From Bryoerythrophyllum caledonicum (lineage: Eukaryota; Streptophyta; Bryopsida; Pottiales; Pottiaceae): a stretch of 64,000 nt of DNA. The notes beneath the pieces are model-generated. The model saw only the letters and a list, made by a program, of their open reading frames with translations, did not search any database and was not told the origin of the DNA. Positions 1-11,579 of the stretch are shown here, piece after piece. Numbering within the stretch: the first letter of the stretch is position 1; every line of letters starts with the position of its first letter. The stretch spans positions 18,294,990 to 18,358,989 of the forward strand of contig OZ020518.1 in assembly GCA_963971425.1 (NCBI GenBank). Direction: 5' to 3'. The translations under genes and the position numbers were made by a program.

Positions 1-388
1 CTTCCTTCAATTTGTATATTTTTATGTATTTTCAACCCAAGGGTTTGACCTCTCACCATTGTTTGGGTTGAAATTTTGACTGCCGGCCTCTTGACGTAGT
101 CCCGGTGTGAAGCGGCCCTCAGTTGTCCAAGTACATGTATTCCATAACCTTGCTTCAGGCAGGATCAACAAATCCATGGTAGCAGAGGCAAGTTGGTACA
201 GAGGTGCCACAAGTTGGTCCACAGTCCCAATCATGTACACCTTAGAGTCAAAATGGCTCAGGAATTGAGGTCAAGGTGGGGCAAGAAGCGCTCCAGTCCC
301 TAGAGAATGGCGTGATTTACAAGACAGTTTCTTGTGTGGGGACATCATTTCAATCCTAGCTAGACACCATTCTTCATTGCAATGGATA
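1..388. other. Left edge, no gene recognised
   Basis: A 72-codon open frame lies on the minus strand (240-22) but has no motif I recognise and no visible splice context. The stretch ends at the TTAA that opens the next element. Confidence 0.4.
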
Positions 389-1140
389 TTAACCCTTTGG
401 CGCCTAGTTCATGTTTCTCCAAACCAAGATATCTGCTGATTTAACCCTTTGAATTAACTTTGAATGGAAATGCAATGCTTAGTTTTAGTATCAAACCTTA
501 CAAAATTGAACTCAAACCATGACCTAAACTTTGGGAAAATTTGTACAACATTCAAGGTTGATGGAATATATTATAGTGATTAAAGTTACCGTATATTGGT
601 GATGAAATTGTGGACTTTGGGAGGTATACTACTTCATCCATCAACAGATTCTTGTAAGAATTTTTGTACTTTGAATAAAAGAAGTTCACATATGCTCTAC
701 ATCGATAGCTTTGCATTGACATATCCTATGTGAAATATTGATGATTTTTTACTTTCTGTCTACTTGATTGTATTAAAAAATGTTCCAAACTTATACAAAT
801 TAAAACAAAAGTTTTGCATGGAATGAAGAATCTCTTAAAGACAATTTCAATCAAAATTTAAGACCAAAGTCATTTTACATGTGTGTGAAATACAACATAG
901 TATGCAACATGGTCTTCGTTGTATTTTAGTGTATTTGATGTATTTTGCATTGTATTCCTCGCTATTCCATAGGTTTTATAACTCCAAGTCATGCTCTGAT
1001 TTTTGCAGAGTGTTCATGTGATGCGTGCGCAAATTTGAACTTCAAATTTTGCAACTTAATTCCTCATGGATTTCATGCAAATTGAGTTTCAACATCTCCA
1101 AAGTCCCATTCGGGGTCTTGTGTGGGCTTCAAAGGGTTAA
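389..1140. mobile_element. TTAA-flanked piggyBac-like non-autonomous element, family 1 copy 1
   Basis: The sequence is bounded by TTAA at 389-392 and 1137-1140. Its ends are CCCTTTGGCGCC on the left and the inverse of CCCTTTGAAGCCC on the right. A second copy at 34748-35543 is alignable along its length, including a shared stretch around GTGTGTGAAATACAACATAG. TTAA duplications with CCC-starting ends are the hallmark of piggyBac superfamily elements. No transposase is encoded, so this would be a MITE-like derivative. The superfamily assignment is inferred from the ends only. Confidence 0.6.
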
Positions 1141-2038
1141 GCCCATTCCAATGATGAATTCTCTCATTTGGCCTCTTGCACATGATGTTAGAATTTTTTT
1201 AGATGCTGGAGAACCATTTTTGTCATACCCTACTTCAGAGTTTTATGATTGCACGTGGTCACAATATATTTCTTCCTCCCGGAAGACTTTCATGGAAACA
1301 CTTTTAATACCATTTAAATTTGTATGTAATGACAAATATTGCAACTCCCCCGGATCATAGTTGACTAAGCTGGTATGGAATCCTCAACTAGTCAAAGTTT
1401 AACCCTTAAATATCAGAAGGTGCCGTTGGTGGCCACCATATTCTACATGTACGGTGTTGTATTTGAATATGATAAGGTTCAAATATTTAAATGATTCCCA
1501 AATGAAAGATGTTAGTTGAAGAATCTTTAATCCAAAGGTGTAAGTCTTCTTAAACTTCAATACATTTTCTGTATTCTATTGAGTAAGATACGGTCATATA
1601 CATACGGTTTTCAACTGACGTTTAAGGTTAACCCCTGAAAAACTAGGCCTTCTACTTCACCAAAACCACCCCAAAACTACCATTTCGAGATGAAATATTA
1701 TTAGACTTATTCAAATAATTTTTGGCTATTTTCAACTGTTATATATTCAAGCTAACTACTACAAAAAGACATCATAATTTTTTTTGTAAACTTTGACTCT
1801 ACATAAAGAAAGATATGTGCATTTGAAGTGTGAAAAATTGTTCTTTTTTACTGTGCCCGGACAAGTTCAACATACTTTGACTCAAGATAAAGGCAAATTT
1901 TTGTACTGTATAGAGCATAAACTCAATGGACCTATGTTCTAATTTGTGTTAGGTCATTGCATGCTAAAATTCACAAGTAGTAGAGGTGCTTATGAAAAGA
2001 AAAATGGACCTGTAACAACTAGGAGTATAGAAACCTCT
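1141..2038. other. Intergenic, no gene recognised
   Basis: AT-rich sequence with no supported coding region. I see no terminal repeats or RNA gene. It separates the TTAA element from the LTR of the gypsy relic. Confidence 0.4.
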
Positions 2039-2460
2039 TGTGTAAAGAAAGATTGATAACCGCAACAGATCGAGAGTCCTAACCAACATCAAATAAACAA
2101 AAAACATACACTAAAACATATGTACGTAGTACACCCTCAAGGAACAAGTATGAAATCATTCATGTAGTCAAGCGTCTCGCACTCCGCAAGGGAAAAATCC
2201 ACGAGTGCAAGTAGTATAAGAGAATGCGGAGCTTTTACTAATGATAAACAATCACTCACAAGCAAAGGTAATCACTAAACACTCTCTAATTCACTCACAA
2301 AGCTTGACTTCATAAAGATGCCAAGTCAAGGACGTGTGCCCCATTATACGCACACACACAACCCTAAGTGGATGAAAATAATCCATGGATGAATACGGTG
2401 CCCCGCCGTATGTCCCAAACCCCGTAGATTAGTAACAAACTAATCTACGCTAACACGACA
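2039..2460 (-). repeat. LTR copy 1 (3' LTR of the methyltransferase gypsy relic)
   Basis: This block starts immediately after the decayed pol terminus. It is related to sequences at 18385-18715, 21083-21572 and, inverted, 33028-33485. Shared landmarks in LTR orientation are GCGTAGATTAGTTTG, a TCCACTTA-containing segment, CTTGACTTGGCATC, GAGTGCGAGACGCTTG and a terminal TTCTTTACAC. Compared with copy 3, which begins TGTCAC, the first 40 or so bases appear deleted here. The boundary positions are approximate. Confidence 0.7.
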
Positions 2461-2464
2461 CTTC

Positions 2465-3305
2465 CAACCATCCTTGCCTTCTAGCAACAATATGCCACTG
2501 GGCTACACATCCTTCATGCGAAGAATTGTGCGCCCTACCTTGACGTCCAATGTTGTGGGCGCCTCACGTTTCAGATAAATGTAATTTCCGGTGGAAAAAC
2601 GTCACAGCTAAGGTTGGTAGGCACCGCTACGAATATGAGCGTATCATAAGGTGTCACGGTGCTGAGCGATGGATAAGTTCTCCATGGTCATAGGCATCGC
2701 GTGCTTGGAGAACTCCTCTCAATCCCATAGACATTGGGCCCACACCTCGAGATCATTCAAATCCGCAACCGAAGCCAACTTTTCCCAAACGAAATTCGGT
2801 AAAATTGGCTCCCGCTTGTATAACAATCAATATGGATCGAAAGCAGCTAGTGAAGCCTATCGGTAAAATCGGTATTCCATGGCAATCCATGGTATCATTA
2901 GAACTCAACCATAGTGACCACCCTGAAGGAATCTATACTTCCGTAGGCCTCGCTTCACGTTCTGAACCACACACTTTGCCAAACCGCCTGCTTCTGGGTG
3001 ATCTCAAGAAGTCGTACGAAGGTCAATCAAAGCTTTGGCACAGAAAGCTTTGAAAGCCCCACAGAAGTCACGCCCTAGGTCGGTCAAAACTCAGCTAAGG
3101 CTCTAAAACGAGCCAACACCCGGTCGAAGAATGCCATGGCCCCCAACTTTGAAGAGTTTTGCGGAAGAGCCACGAGTTCAATCCACTTGCTGAAATGCTC
3201 TACCATCACCAAGACATACTTGGCTCCGCTTGAAATCATGACAAGTGGACCAACAAAGTTCAGAGACCACCGATATCCTAGCCCTATAATGGGCAAAGGC
3301 TGCAA
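2465..3305 (-). pseudogene. Gypsy integrase core and C-terminal tail, broken
   Basis: The upstream part carries the start of a retroviral-type integrase core: a GLGYRWSLNFVGPL block followed by YVLVMVEHFSKWIELV, which contains the region of the first catalytic Asp. Further along, in other frames, lie an LPNFVWEKLA block, an SIAQHRDT block and a terminal block resembling PTTLDVKVGRTILRMKDV. These match the post-core tail of plant gypsy integrases. At least one in-frame stop and several frame changes separate them. The protein would have inserted the cDNA copy into the genome. The terminal block ends within a few bases of the LTR. Confidence 0.75.
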
Positions 3306-3973
3306 CTACGGTGACAAGGTGTTGAAGCTGGATCGAACCCGATCATATAATTCATAACAAGAAACATACGTGGCGACCTACTGATACATGCCGGTCCACC
3401 AATATTAGTTGCCCAACATTGAATGAGTTTGTCATGCACCAAAATGTCCTAGATCATTGTGTACTTGCCGTACCAATAAAGCCCTCGGATCTAGCCTGTG
3501 TACTATGCACCTTGTCTCATCCGGCGACACCCGAAATTGAAAGTTGTTCTCCCAACGGAACCATGTTATTCAGTGCTCAACTCAATCACGCTCCATAGCA
3601 GAAAGAGCTGGGGGAAGTTTTCCATGTTGTAGCTTGTACAAAAGTGGAACGTCTTTCCGTACATCGCTAACAACTTGGGCTCTATTCAGTTCCTCATCCG
3701 TTGCCAACTCAGGCAACATCGATACGGAGCCAGACATCAACATGAGGTAGTCGCTGCATGCCACCCTATGACTGACTCCCTGTTACAGTCCCTATGCCAC
3801 GGGCACCAACGAGATCCTCTTCTGAAGGACTTGAATTGCAAAATAGACCATCATCATCCAAGTTCGTGATGCCCGCTCGATGTACAACCACAAAGTCATA
3901 CTCCTGAAGCAACAAAGCCCCACCTAGCAAGCTTGCCAGTAAGCTTGTCCGACTCCATGAGCCACTTTAAAGG

Positions 3974-4195
3974 CTAATGGTCGGTTATCAACGTAAAACG
4001 TTGCCCATACAAACAGGGCCTAAAATGGGTTGTCGCCCAAACCGCGGTCAAAGCCTCTCCCTCATAGGACAAATAGTTGGACTCCGTGTTGTTGTTGTTG
4101 CTCCTAGAAGCAAACTCCACAACGTACTCCCATCCCTCATCATCCATCTGAGTCAACACAATCCCCAATCCTAGAGCACTCCAGTCTGTGTGCAA
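3974..4195 (-). pseudogene. Gypsy RNase H domain fragment
   Basis: A 73-residue open frame contains HTDWSALGLGIVLTQ (first catalytic Asp), a YEGEALTAVWA segment (catalytic Glu) and LITDH (catalytic Asp). It is the domain that removes RNA from the RNA:DNA hybrid during reverse transcription. It lies between RT and integrase, as expected for Ty3/gypsy. The frame is interrupted on both sides, and the stretch 3306-3973, where the H2C2 zinc finger should be, is too decayed for me to assign. Confidence 0.8.
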
Positions 4196-4594
4196 CGGAA
4201 AGGGTCGTGTCGCATTTGGATGTCACAGCACAAGCGTTGAACCGAGCTTCAACTTCACATTAGCAAATGTCTACTGCCGCTCTCGTCTCTAAGTCCATGG
4301 TTGATGCTTTCCTGTGAGAATAGTCAACGGCTTAGCAATTAAGCTAAATTTTTTGACAAATCGGCGATAGTAATTTGCCAAACCAAAAAAAGCTCAAACC
4401 CGTAACACGTCGTTTGGGGCAGGAATCTTTTGCAACGCATCCACCTTGGCGTGGTGTACGCCAAGACCCTTTGAATCGATCATACGTCCCAAATATGGCA
4501 ACTGGTTGTGGAAGAACTTGCACTTGCCATAATGCTAGCGCAATCTCCACTGCCATAATCATTCAAACACCGCCTAAGGATGCCTCACATGCAC

Positions 4595-5064
4595 CTATGG
4601 GTTGCTACTAAAAATGATAACATCATCAATGTAGCATCGGGCAAACAGTAAATCGGTCAACACCCACTCCATTATCCTTTGAAACTTAGCGGGTGCGTTC
4701 TTGAGGCCAATTAGGAGGAACTTCCATCGGTAAAATTGATCTCTCTCATCCTGATCAACTCCCGGGAATGCTGTCTTCACCCAATCATCCACCATCAATG
4801 ATAACTGGTGATAACAAGACCGCAAATCTACAGTACTAAATACTCTTCGTGGCCCACCACAACAAACAACTTCTTCGGCGTAGGCATGAGATACTGATAT
4901 GACTTGGTCTTGCAATTTGACTGGCTTAAAATTTCCACACATCCGCTTCTCTGTCCAGCTGCCAATGATATCCTTTTTGATGGCATAACCGTGGCACAAG
5001 CATACTCGCCGTTAGAGAGCTCAATCAAGCTGACAGCCAACAACTCCTGACAACGAGTCTCCAC
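4595..5064 (-). pseudogene. Gypsy reverse transcriptase, frameshifted
   Basis: Two overlapping frames cover the fingers and palm. One holds VETRCQELLAVSLIELSNGE and a PTPKKLF block. The other holds VFSTVDLRSCYHQL (motif A with Asp), GLKNAPAKFQR (motif B) and YIDDVIIFS (motif C) at 4633-4622. The two catalytic aspartates of YIDD are preserved, but a frameshift near 4900 breaks the protein. The homology is typical of plant Ty3/gypsy. The segment from about 5064 to 5378, upstream of RT, shows only weak linker remnants. Confidence 0.85.
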
Positions 5065-5594
5065 CCTAACTTTCTCTAAAGGACTGAGCTTGTACGGTCG
5101 TCAAAAGATTGGGTGGTCATCCTTCAACTGGATGTGTATTAGTATGCTCTTGTAGCCCTCTAAATCATGGAGACTAAAAGCAAAACAACTACGATACGAA
5201 CGTATGAACGCTCATACCTTTCGTGCCTTAGCGAAGGTAAGATGTGGCTTCAAATCTAAAGGCCAATCATCGAACTTTGTGGTGTCCTTCTCAACTGTAG
5301 GCAACTCACCATGTACATGCACAATCGGTGATTGCTACTTGGTAGTAGAGAGAGCATTCATGCCCCCAGACTTCTCACTCATGGGATCCATAGAAAATCC
5401 CATGTCGTGATGATAAAATTGGAAAAAAATATCCTAGGCCTAAAGTCCTCGGCCAAGGTTGCAAAGACACGTTGAGCACAAAGCTTCTCAATTGTATGCC
5501 TCTTCAAATAAAAAAACAACTCCGCTACCTCGATCTCTGTGAGATTTGGCATCGTTGCCCTCGGACCATCAGAGTGTGCCCCTAACACGCGTGG

Positions 5595-6522
5595 ATGTTT
5601 ACACGAACGGCGCTGCACGGCAAAACCGAGGCCACAAACCCAATCAAGGATACTGAGGTCAAATGTTTGACCCAACAAATAATGACACTAGCTCTCAAAG
5701 AGATTTGGTGCGGCGGTGGTGCATGTCAAAAAGTCCATCGTCCGCTCCCTCTCATTGGCCAAAGACTCCTCGTAAGTTTGGAAAGTAGAATCTCAAACCA
5801 TACCCGGACCGCGTGTCCCACAAGCAAAAGACCCCTGGTAACACATGAATGTGGAAAATGCCCCCAAGTGAAACCTACGCGGTTCACCACCGACATTGTG
5901 GCTCATGATCCTTGGTAATCTCTGTGGGAATACGGTGGTCGTCCAAGATGTCATTGACTTCACGGCGCATAGGCCGTTGCACTTGAGCAAGTGTTGAGGT
6001 GAGCGTCGCCGATGATGCCATGTTGGTCCAAATTCAATGTGGCCGATGGGCATAAGAGCCCAACGTTGCGTCATGTACAAACGTAGGGGGACCAAGAAGG
6101 TGAGGAGTACATTCTCAAAAATGTATCCTGGTGGATAGTCCACCACTGGATAAGCCTAAGCAAATCCGCAAAGAGACCCGACCGTAGATCATCTAAGCCA
6201 CGTCCATTGCCCGCCTGTGAATGGCCTTGGCAAGGCCATCCGACAATCACCAAGTCCACGTGATTCAACTGGCGAAGATCATCTTCACTAATCAACGTCA
6301 CATCACGTGGCAACTTGCCAAAACACCCTTGAATTGCAGAAGGTGGTAACAACTTTGGGTACAACGCGAGGAGACGCTAAATGTGATGGTAAGCGGCATG
6401 GTTGGCTGCAAAGCTACTATCCACGTGGATGTACGAGCGTACATTGAGCCCGGCCTCCTACAAAGCGTGAGCCCCGTTTTGATATCAAAAAATAGCTCCA
6501 CGAGGGTAATATCTTTACCCAC
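5595..6522 (-). pseudogene. C5-cytosine DNA methyltransferase domain inside the gypsy element, broken
   Basis: In order: a degenerate motif I (ITLVELFFDIKTGL, about 6507), motif IV (VIVGWPCQGHSQAGNG, with the catalytic Cys codon at 6232-6230), motif VI (YIFENV, ENV at 6116-6108), a motif VIII-like block (GSYAHRPH, 6060 downward, then IWTN), and a C-terminal part with FSTFMCYQGSF, NERERTMDF and LLGQTFDLSILDWVCGLG. This order and spacing are those of a C5 methyltransferase, which transfers methyl from S-adenosylmethionine to cytosine. The nucleophile Cys and ENV are kept, while motif I has lost its glycines. Frameshifts near 6370, 6140 and 5930, and stops inside the C-terminal part, show that this copy is inactive. 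It lies between retropepsin and RT, so it was presumably part of the pol polyprotein. Confidence 0.85.
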
Positions 6523-7200
6523 TGGTCGCCACCAAGTAGCGCGAGCCCAATAACAGAGTGGATGATTCCACTAAAAGTTGTGGAGCATCAAAAGCGTCTG
6601 CAATCTCCCAACTGCGACGTGTAAGCTCCAACTGAGTCGTCCATGGAGAAAGTGCATCCTTGCAATGACGTGCAGGGATCTCCACTGGTCTATGTTCATA
6701 TGATTTGGCTACCACCGACATAAAAGCATATATCTCCTTCAAAAGTGTAGAACCACGTGGCCAATCGGATGCCAAAGCACAACAACTGAACATAGTGTCC
6801 GCCGTGGAAGCCACGGCGCTAGCAGCGAAGACAACCGGAATGAGCTCCTTTCTGCCATGACCGACAAATAACCTAGCCCTTATCCACGCCTCTTTTGTCC
6901 ACTTGTCCACCCAAAATCGAAGGATAAAGCGCCTGCTCATCCACCAAGATGTCGTAGTTGATGGCACCAGTCATAGCGCACTGGAGAGATACATAGGAGA
7001 ACAATGGACAAGATCCAACGCCAAACATCAACTGCAACGGATGTCGTATGTAGCCCATGGCCTTCTCCGTGCTCCTAGCGATGTAACAATCTTAAATGGG
7101 CAAGGCTTAAGGTCCAAAGCACCTAGATTGAAATCCTGGACTAGCTACTTGGCAATCATTATTGGTTGAGCTCCGGAATCCAACATAACACATAGGTAGG
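6523..7200 (-). pseudogene. Gypsy retropepsin and linker to the methyltransferase
   Basis: The active-site motif DSGAQP lies at 7180-7163, followed in frame by IMIAK, a TAG stop and LVQDFNLGALDL, typical of the aspartic protease of plant gypsy elements. A further frame has YDILVDEQALYP. A 150-residue open frame (6967-6515) then runs as a linker into the methyltransferase, ending a few codons before its motif I. The linker contains RKELIPVVFAASAVAS and an EIADAFDAPQ segment and resembles no catalytic domain I know. The protease would have matured Gag-Pol. Confidence 0.75.
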
Positions 7201-7859
7201 TAGCTCAAGTGGGATTGCCATCCTCACGGCCGACCACCATGCCTCTATTGTCATTTACTAAATGTACCACCTGTGGACGCATACTGCGTCGCTCCCATGC
7301 CGACTGGGCTACAACGTCTAATAAATAAGCCACTCCAAAGATCAAGGACTGATCTCCGGCAGTCTGCTCCATCGATGTACACAAGGCATTGGCCTCAAAC
7401 GTGAAAATAGCCTCCGCCGCCAACTTTGTCCGCAATGCCGGAAAATAATCCTTGGTAGGTCAAGCCGTCATTGCATGCGGCATCTCCAACATACTACCCG
7501 CCAAGTGGAATACACCGGATGGTTGAAAATTCGGTGTTAGAAGGTCCACACCGGCAAACACCGGCAAGTGCAACACTTTATACGCCAAGGTATGTCGCAT
7601 CTCCACGAGTGGATGAAATCGGGGTCGGAGTCGGAGCGGCAATAGAAGTGGCCCCATCCGCGATGTTGAAAGAAAGAGGTAATCGAAACTGACCAATGTA
7701 GTCCGACAAATCTGTGTAGCGTGGAAGGCCACTACCACCTGGCACAAAGGAAGAAGGTGTCATCGCCTCTACGGTAGTTTGAGCACAAGTGGCAACTATT
7801 GCCACCACCTCCCCTCAAGCGCCATACAAAGAGCGATATAGGGCTGAAGATGAGCCCTA

Positions 7860-9261
7860 ATTCCTCACCGGAGGCTGTGTATCAGTCACTTGCCTCAAAG
7901 AGTCCATCGCCCTCATCTACTTCTTCAGCTTTGTCATTTCGGCTTGAAGTGTCTTCACTACATCCAATCTAGCTGCCGAAGACCCTAGGCGCTTCTCCGG
8001 ATGTAGAAAAAAATAGTTTTCATCACTATCGCGTGACTTGCCATAATGAGAGCATGTCACAACCTTCTTTCCCTTGCCCCAACCTTCTCTACAGTCTTGG
8101 ACGCCTTCGTCTTGGACATGGCCTTCATGGTGCCTACTTTTTCTTTTTGGAGCAATTGAAGTCCCCCTTGGTGTGACCTGCCTCTCCGCAAGCCCAACAA
8201 TGCACAACCTTTTCAGATTCTGCCTCTGCCAAGCTTTCGGTCGTGGTGGCAAGCTTTTTGGACTTAGGAGCGTCCATCAGCACGGTGATCAAATCTGTGG
8301 CCTTGCTCCTGCCCAACGCTCTATCAAGCGCCTCCACCATAGCAAACGCCTGCGCAAAAGTGGCATTCTTGTGATACCAAAAAAGAAGATGCAAACTAAT
8401 CAACTCCACCATCTGCTTATCCATCTTCAAAATGAAGATCTTCACCAGCTGGCGCTTTGTAAGCACATCACCGACCTCCGCTGACAACCGCGCCAATTGG
8501 GTACATATAGTGCATGGGGTATCCTCCTTCCGACGGAAATCTTGGATGCGCTGCATTTGATCACGCCTAAACCCCCTATACTCCACCTCCAAGTGCACCA
8601 TGAATTGCACGAAAATATCAAAGGCTGGCGAATTGTCAACCGCCATCAATGCCACACTTGTTGCCACGACCAATCGTGACATGGCCCCTATGTAAGATTA
8701 TTTGCCCACAATGGCAACGCCCTTGCGTCAGGAGTCCTCACCGAAAAAACCTTCTTCTACCTTGGGTTCATTGGTGGAAGTCGAGAGTTGGGCAACCGCA
8801 TTCTCTTTGAGCGCACTCACCAACTCCACACGCTGGCGCCAATACTTCTCAACTGGGCGCAACTATGTATTGTGCTGCGAGGTCTACCTCCCATATGACT
8901 AAAGGACCTCTAACTCCAAATGTTGGGGCAAGAACTCAAATGCATAGTAGTTGTTAAACGACGGCGTCCGCTGGCGCTTTTCTTTCATCTAGGTCAGGAA
9001 TCGGAGCCGCCAATTTGGCAGGGAGATGCCCTTAGCTCGTTCCGAGAACCTGTCTAGCACAACATGACGGAGATCGTCCTTCATGTCCTCAATCGTGTCC
9101 ACGCTCCAAATCCAAAGCCTATGGTCGGTATCCAACGTCGAAACATGCTCCAAAGCCTCATCGGTATCCGACCCTGTTCTAAAGTCTGCGGTGGAAGCAC
9201 TCTTTAGGTGGTTTGGTAAGGGGGAGCGATAATACCCACTCTGGATACTCACCATAATCAA
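7860..9261 (-). pseudogene. Gypsy gag (capsid/nucleocapsid), broken
   Basis: Open fragments at 9261-8989 and 8682-8134 read as one Gag-like protein: a DLRHVVLDRFSERAKG block, a capsid-like helical part (FVQFMVHLEVEYRGFRRDQM, then QLARLSAEVG and QAFAMVEALDRAL), and a zinc knuckle CWACGEAGHTKGDFNC at 8199-8152. The spacing after the His is six residues rather than the usual four. A second, degenerate knuckle (CSHYGKSRDSDENY) follows near 8060, with the second Cys and the His replaced. Intervening stops and a frame change after the first knuckle mark it as dead. The protein would package the element RNA. Confidence 0.72.
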
Positions 9262-10366
9262 AAACTACCCCGCAACCTATCTACGGGTACTATCTTATAG
9301 GGTAAGGGTACGAATGTGCAACCTGCACCTACAAAACTACCAAATTTTGTGGTTCACCGGTCATGACCTCCGGCTAGCACATGTGCAACCACAACCTCCC
9401 ACATGGAAATGTCTTGCCGGCCATAAACCTGACTTCACCTCTACGGTACCCTATCACAATCTAGGACAAGTAGAAATGGAGCTAGCAAAAAACACCGGCA
9501 ATAAGCCCGCAACACGGGAGAGGTATTGCACAAGAATCTAAAAATCAAAACCGGATCATCTCCCCCAACAACATAAAAGCGGTAAATGATAATGATTAGA
9601 GCCACTGACACACACCTCCAGTGGATGGTCACAAGTCGCAAAACCTGCAACATGACAAGGAAAACATCCAAAGGTGTCCTTCTCAAAGTCTAAAAGTATG
9701 GAGATAGCAAGCAAATGCGGTCGCAATGTTTACAAACACAAGTCCCTCCAATGAAAATCACATATTAGAAGACAAACGTGCTCAACATCTATCCAATACT
9801 AGGATTGAATTAACGATTAAATGTCCTAAATATAGGCACAAATTTCACTGAAAATTGCGTTAAATTTCCCTAGTTACATACCTCCAAAGTTTAGACACTA
9901 ATCTTTTTTTAACAACCCATAGAAATCTGGTTTTAAAAAAAAATTCCACTAAAATTTTTCCTTCTCCCTAGGTAGAACCCCCTGTGGGGAGTTCAATCCA
10001 AAGTCGGAATTAAAAAAAAATAGTTTGGGAGATATTACCTCACAGTTAATAAATTCTGCCCAAATTACAGTTTCATCAATAGTGGATGAAAATTGCCCGC
10101 AGGGCCGCAGCAGATGAATTTGTAAAAATGGAAGAAAAATTGTAGATCAGGTCCAACAAATGTTCGTCTTCTTCCAATTCTTGCGCCGCTGACATCTTGT
10201 TCAGAAATTGTTTTATTCGAGCTCCATTTGTTGCGTTGGCTCCATCTTGACTCGCTTTACAACATCAATCTAAGCATTCAATTTTTTTCTAAACTCACCC
10301 AAGCTCAAATACTAGAGCCAATAGTAGAATGTGGGAGGGTCTTTGTGAAGTAAAAAACTAGTGAAT
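9262..10366. other. Leader-side flank of the gypsy relic, no gene
   Basis: The first few hundred bases could be the untranslated leader of the element, but I find no LTR match and no tRNA-complementary primer site. The rest is AT-rich with homopolymer runs and no coding signal. Confidence 0.4.
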
Positions 10367-10489
10367 CACTACACTAAATATGGCTTTTAATGTAGTGGAC
10401 ACAAAATACAAACCCACACACTAATTTTTAAGTTTACAATTAGTGTAGTGACAAAACTATACACTAAATGTCAACTACTACACTAAATG
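10367..10489. repeat. CACTACACTAAA inverted and direct repeat cluster
   Basis: CACTACACTAAAT at 10367-10379 faces its inverse ATTAGTGTAGTG at 10439-10450, and a direct copy ACTACACTAAATG follows at about 10476. The same inverted motif occurs at 18355-18388 and 62345-62375. It could be the ends of a small transposon family; no duplication of the target is visible. Confidence 0.45.
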
Positions 10490-10789
10490 TCAATTCCAAT
10501 AAATAGTGGAATATAAGGTTTTTCACTTGTGGGCATTTAGTGTATGAAACCTAGAAAATGATTATGTGTACATTTTGAGCATCAAAGTAAAAAAGATTTT
10601 GGGTGCATGAAGAAAAACAAAAATTTGCAAGAGAAACATTGGGAAAAGTAGAATGTAGATATGGAAAATTCCAAAAATTCCAAAAACTGGACAAAGAAAA
10701 ATGTACATACGGAGGGAAAATGAAATTGCAAGTTTAAGATTGGAAAAATAAGAACTTTGATTTAGAAGGAAAGTGAGAAAAGAAAGGAA

Positions 10790-11320
10790 TATTGGAAAAG
10801 GAGAAAAATATTAATATACAATAAATACACAATAAATATACAATAAGTATACAAGAAATATTCAATAAATATTCAATAAATATACAATAAATTCCCATCA
10901 AATATTCATTAGATATTCATTAAATATGCATCAAACATTCATTAAAAGTTCATTGAATATTCAAATACACATAAAATATACACTTGAACTTTATTCACTA
11001 TTCATTAAATATAAAAATATACATGAAATTGTCATAAAATATACGTTTAAAACTCATTCAAAATTCTTTAGATATTCTTTAAATATTAATTAAATATAAA
11101 AATGTATATTAAATGTTAATTAAATATATAAATATATATTAATTATCCTTTTAATATACAAATATATTATATATATGAATATACACTAGGTATTATTCTA
11201 ATATACAAATGTACTTTATATATTCATTACATATTCTTTAAATTTTCATGAAATATATAAATATACATTAAATATTCATTAGATATTCATTAAAAGTTTC
11301 AAGGAATGCAAGAGATATGA
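10790..11320. repeat. Degenerate AT-rich tandem repeat
   Basis: About 500 bp built of variants of ATTCATTAAATATAC / AATAAATATACAAT, with period drifting between about 10 and 20 bases. There is no coding potential. Confidence 0.6.
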
Positions 11321-11426
11321 ATGGGAATAGTTGGGAATGGGAGGATAAGGAAATGAGGTTGAGGATGAGACGGGGAGAATAAATACATGGTGGCGAGTAG
11401 GTGGTTGATTGAGGGCTAATACTATT

Positions 11427-11440
11427 TATCAACTTGTTAA
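11427..11440. repeat. Target-site duplication of LINE A, left copy
   Basis: TATCAACTTGTTAA, identical to 18184-18197. It directly abuts the first base alignable with the internal part of LINE B. Confidence 0.85.
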
Positions 11441-11579
11441 TGCCCTTACCTTGCTAACAATCTTATTAATGAGTCACTAAAATGTTTTAATCCCATACCA
11501 CAATATATCCATCCACCCCCCCCACCCTCTTAGCTTCCTCCCCAAAACCAAAATAACCCTCCTCCACAAAACCAAAATA

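Larger units (their letters stand above)
2039..9261 (-). mobile_element. Degenerate Ty3/gypsy LTR retrotransposon carrying a DNA cytosine methyltransferase
   Basis: Reading the minus strand from high to low coordinates gives gag with a zinc knuckle (about 9261-7860), retropepsin with DSGAQP (7180-7163), a C5-cytosine methyltransferase (6522-5595), reverse transcriptase with YIDD (4633-4622), Ty3-type RNase H (4195-3974), integrase (3305-2465) and a 3' LTR (2460-2039). The order PR, RT, RNH, INT is that of Ty3/gypsy. Every domain is broken by stops and frameshifts, so this copy is dead. I see no 5' LTR or primer-binding site up to about 10.3 kb. Methyltransferase capture by retrotransposons is described for charophytes and dinoflagellates (de Mendoza and colleagues, 2018). 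Confidence 0.88.
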
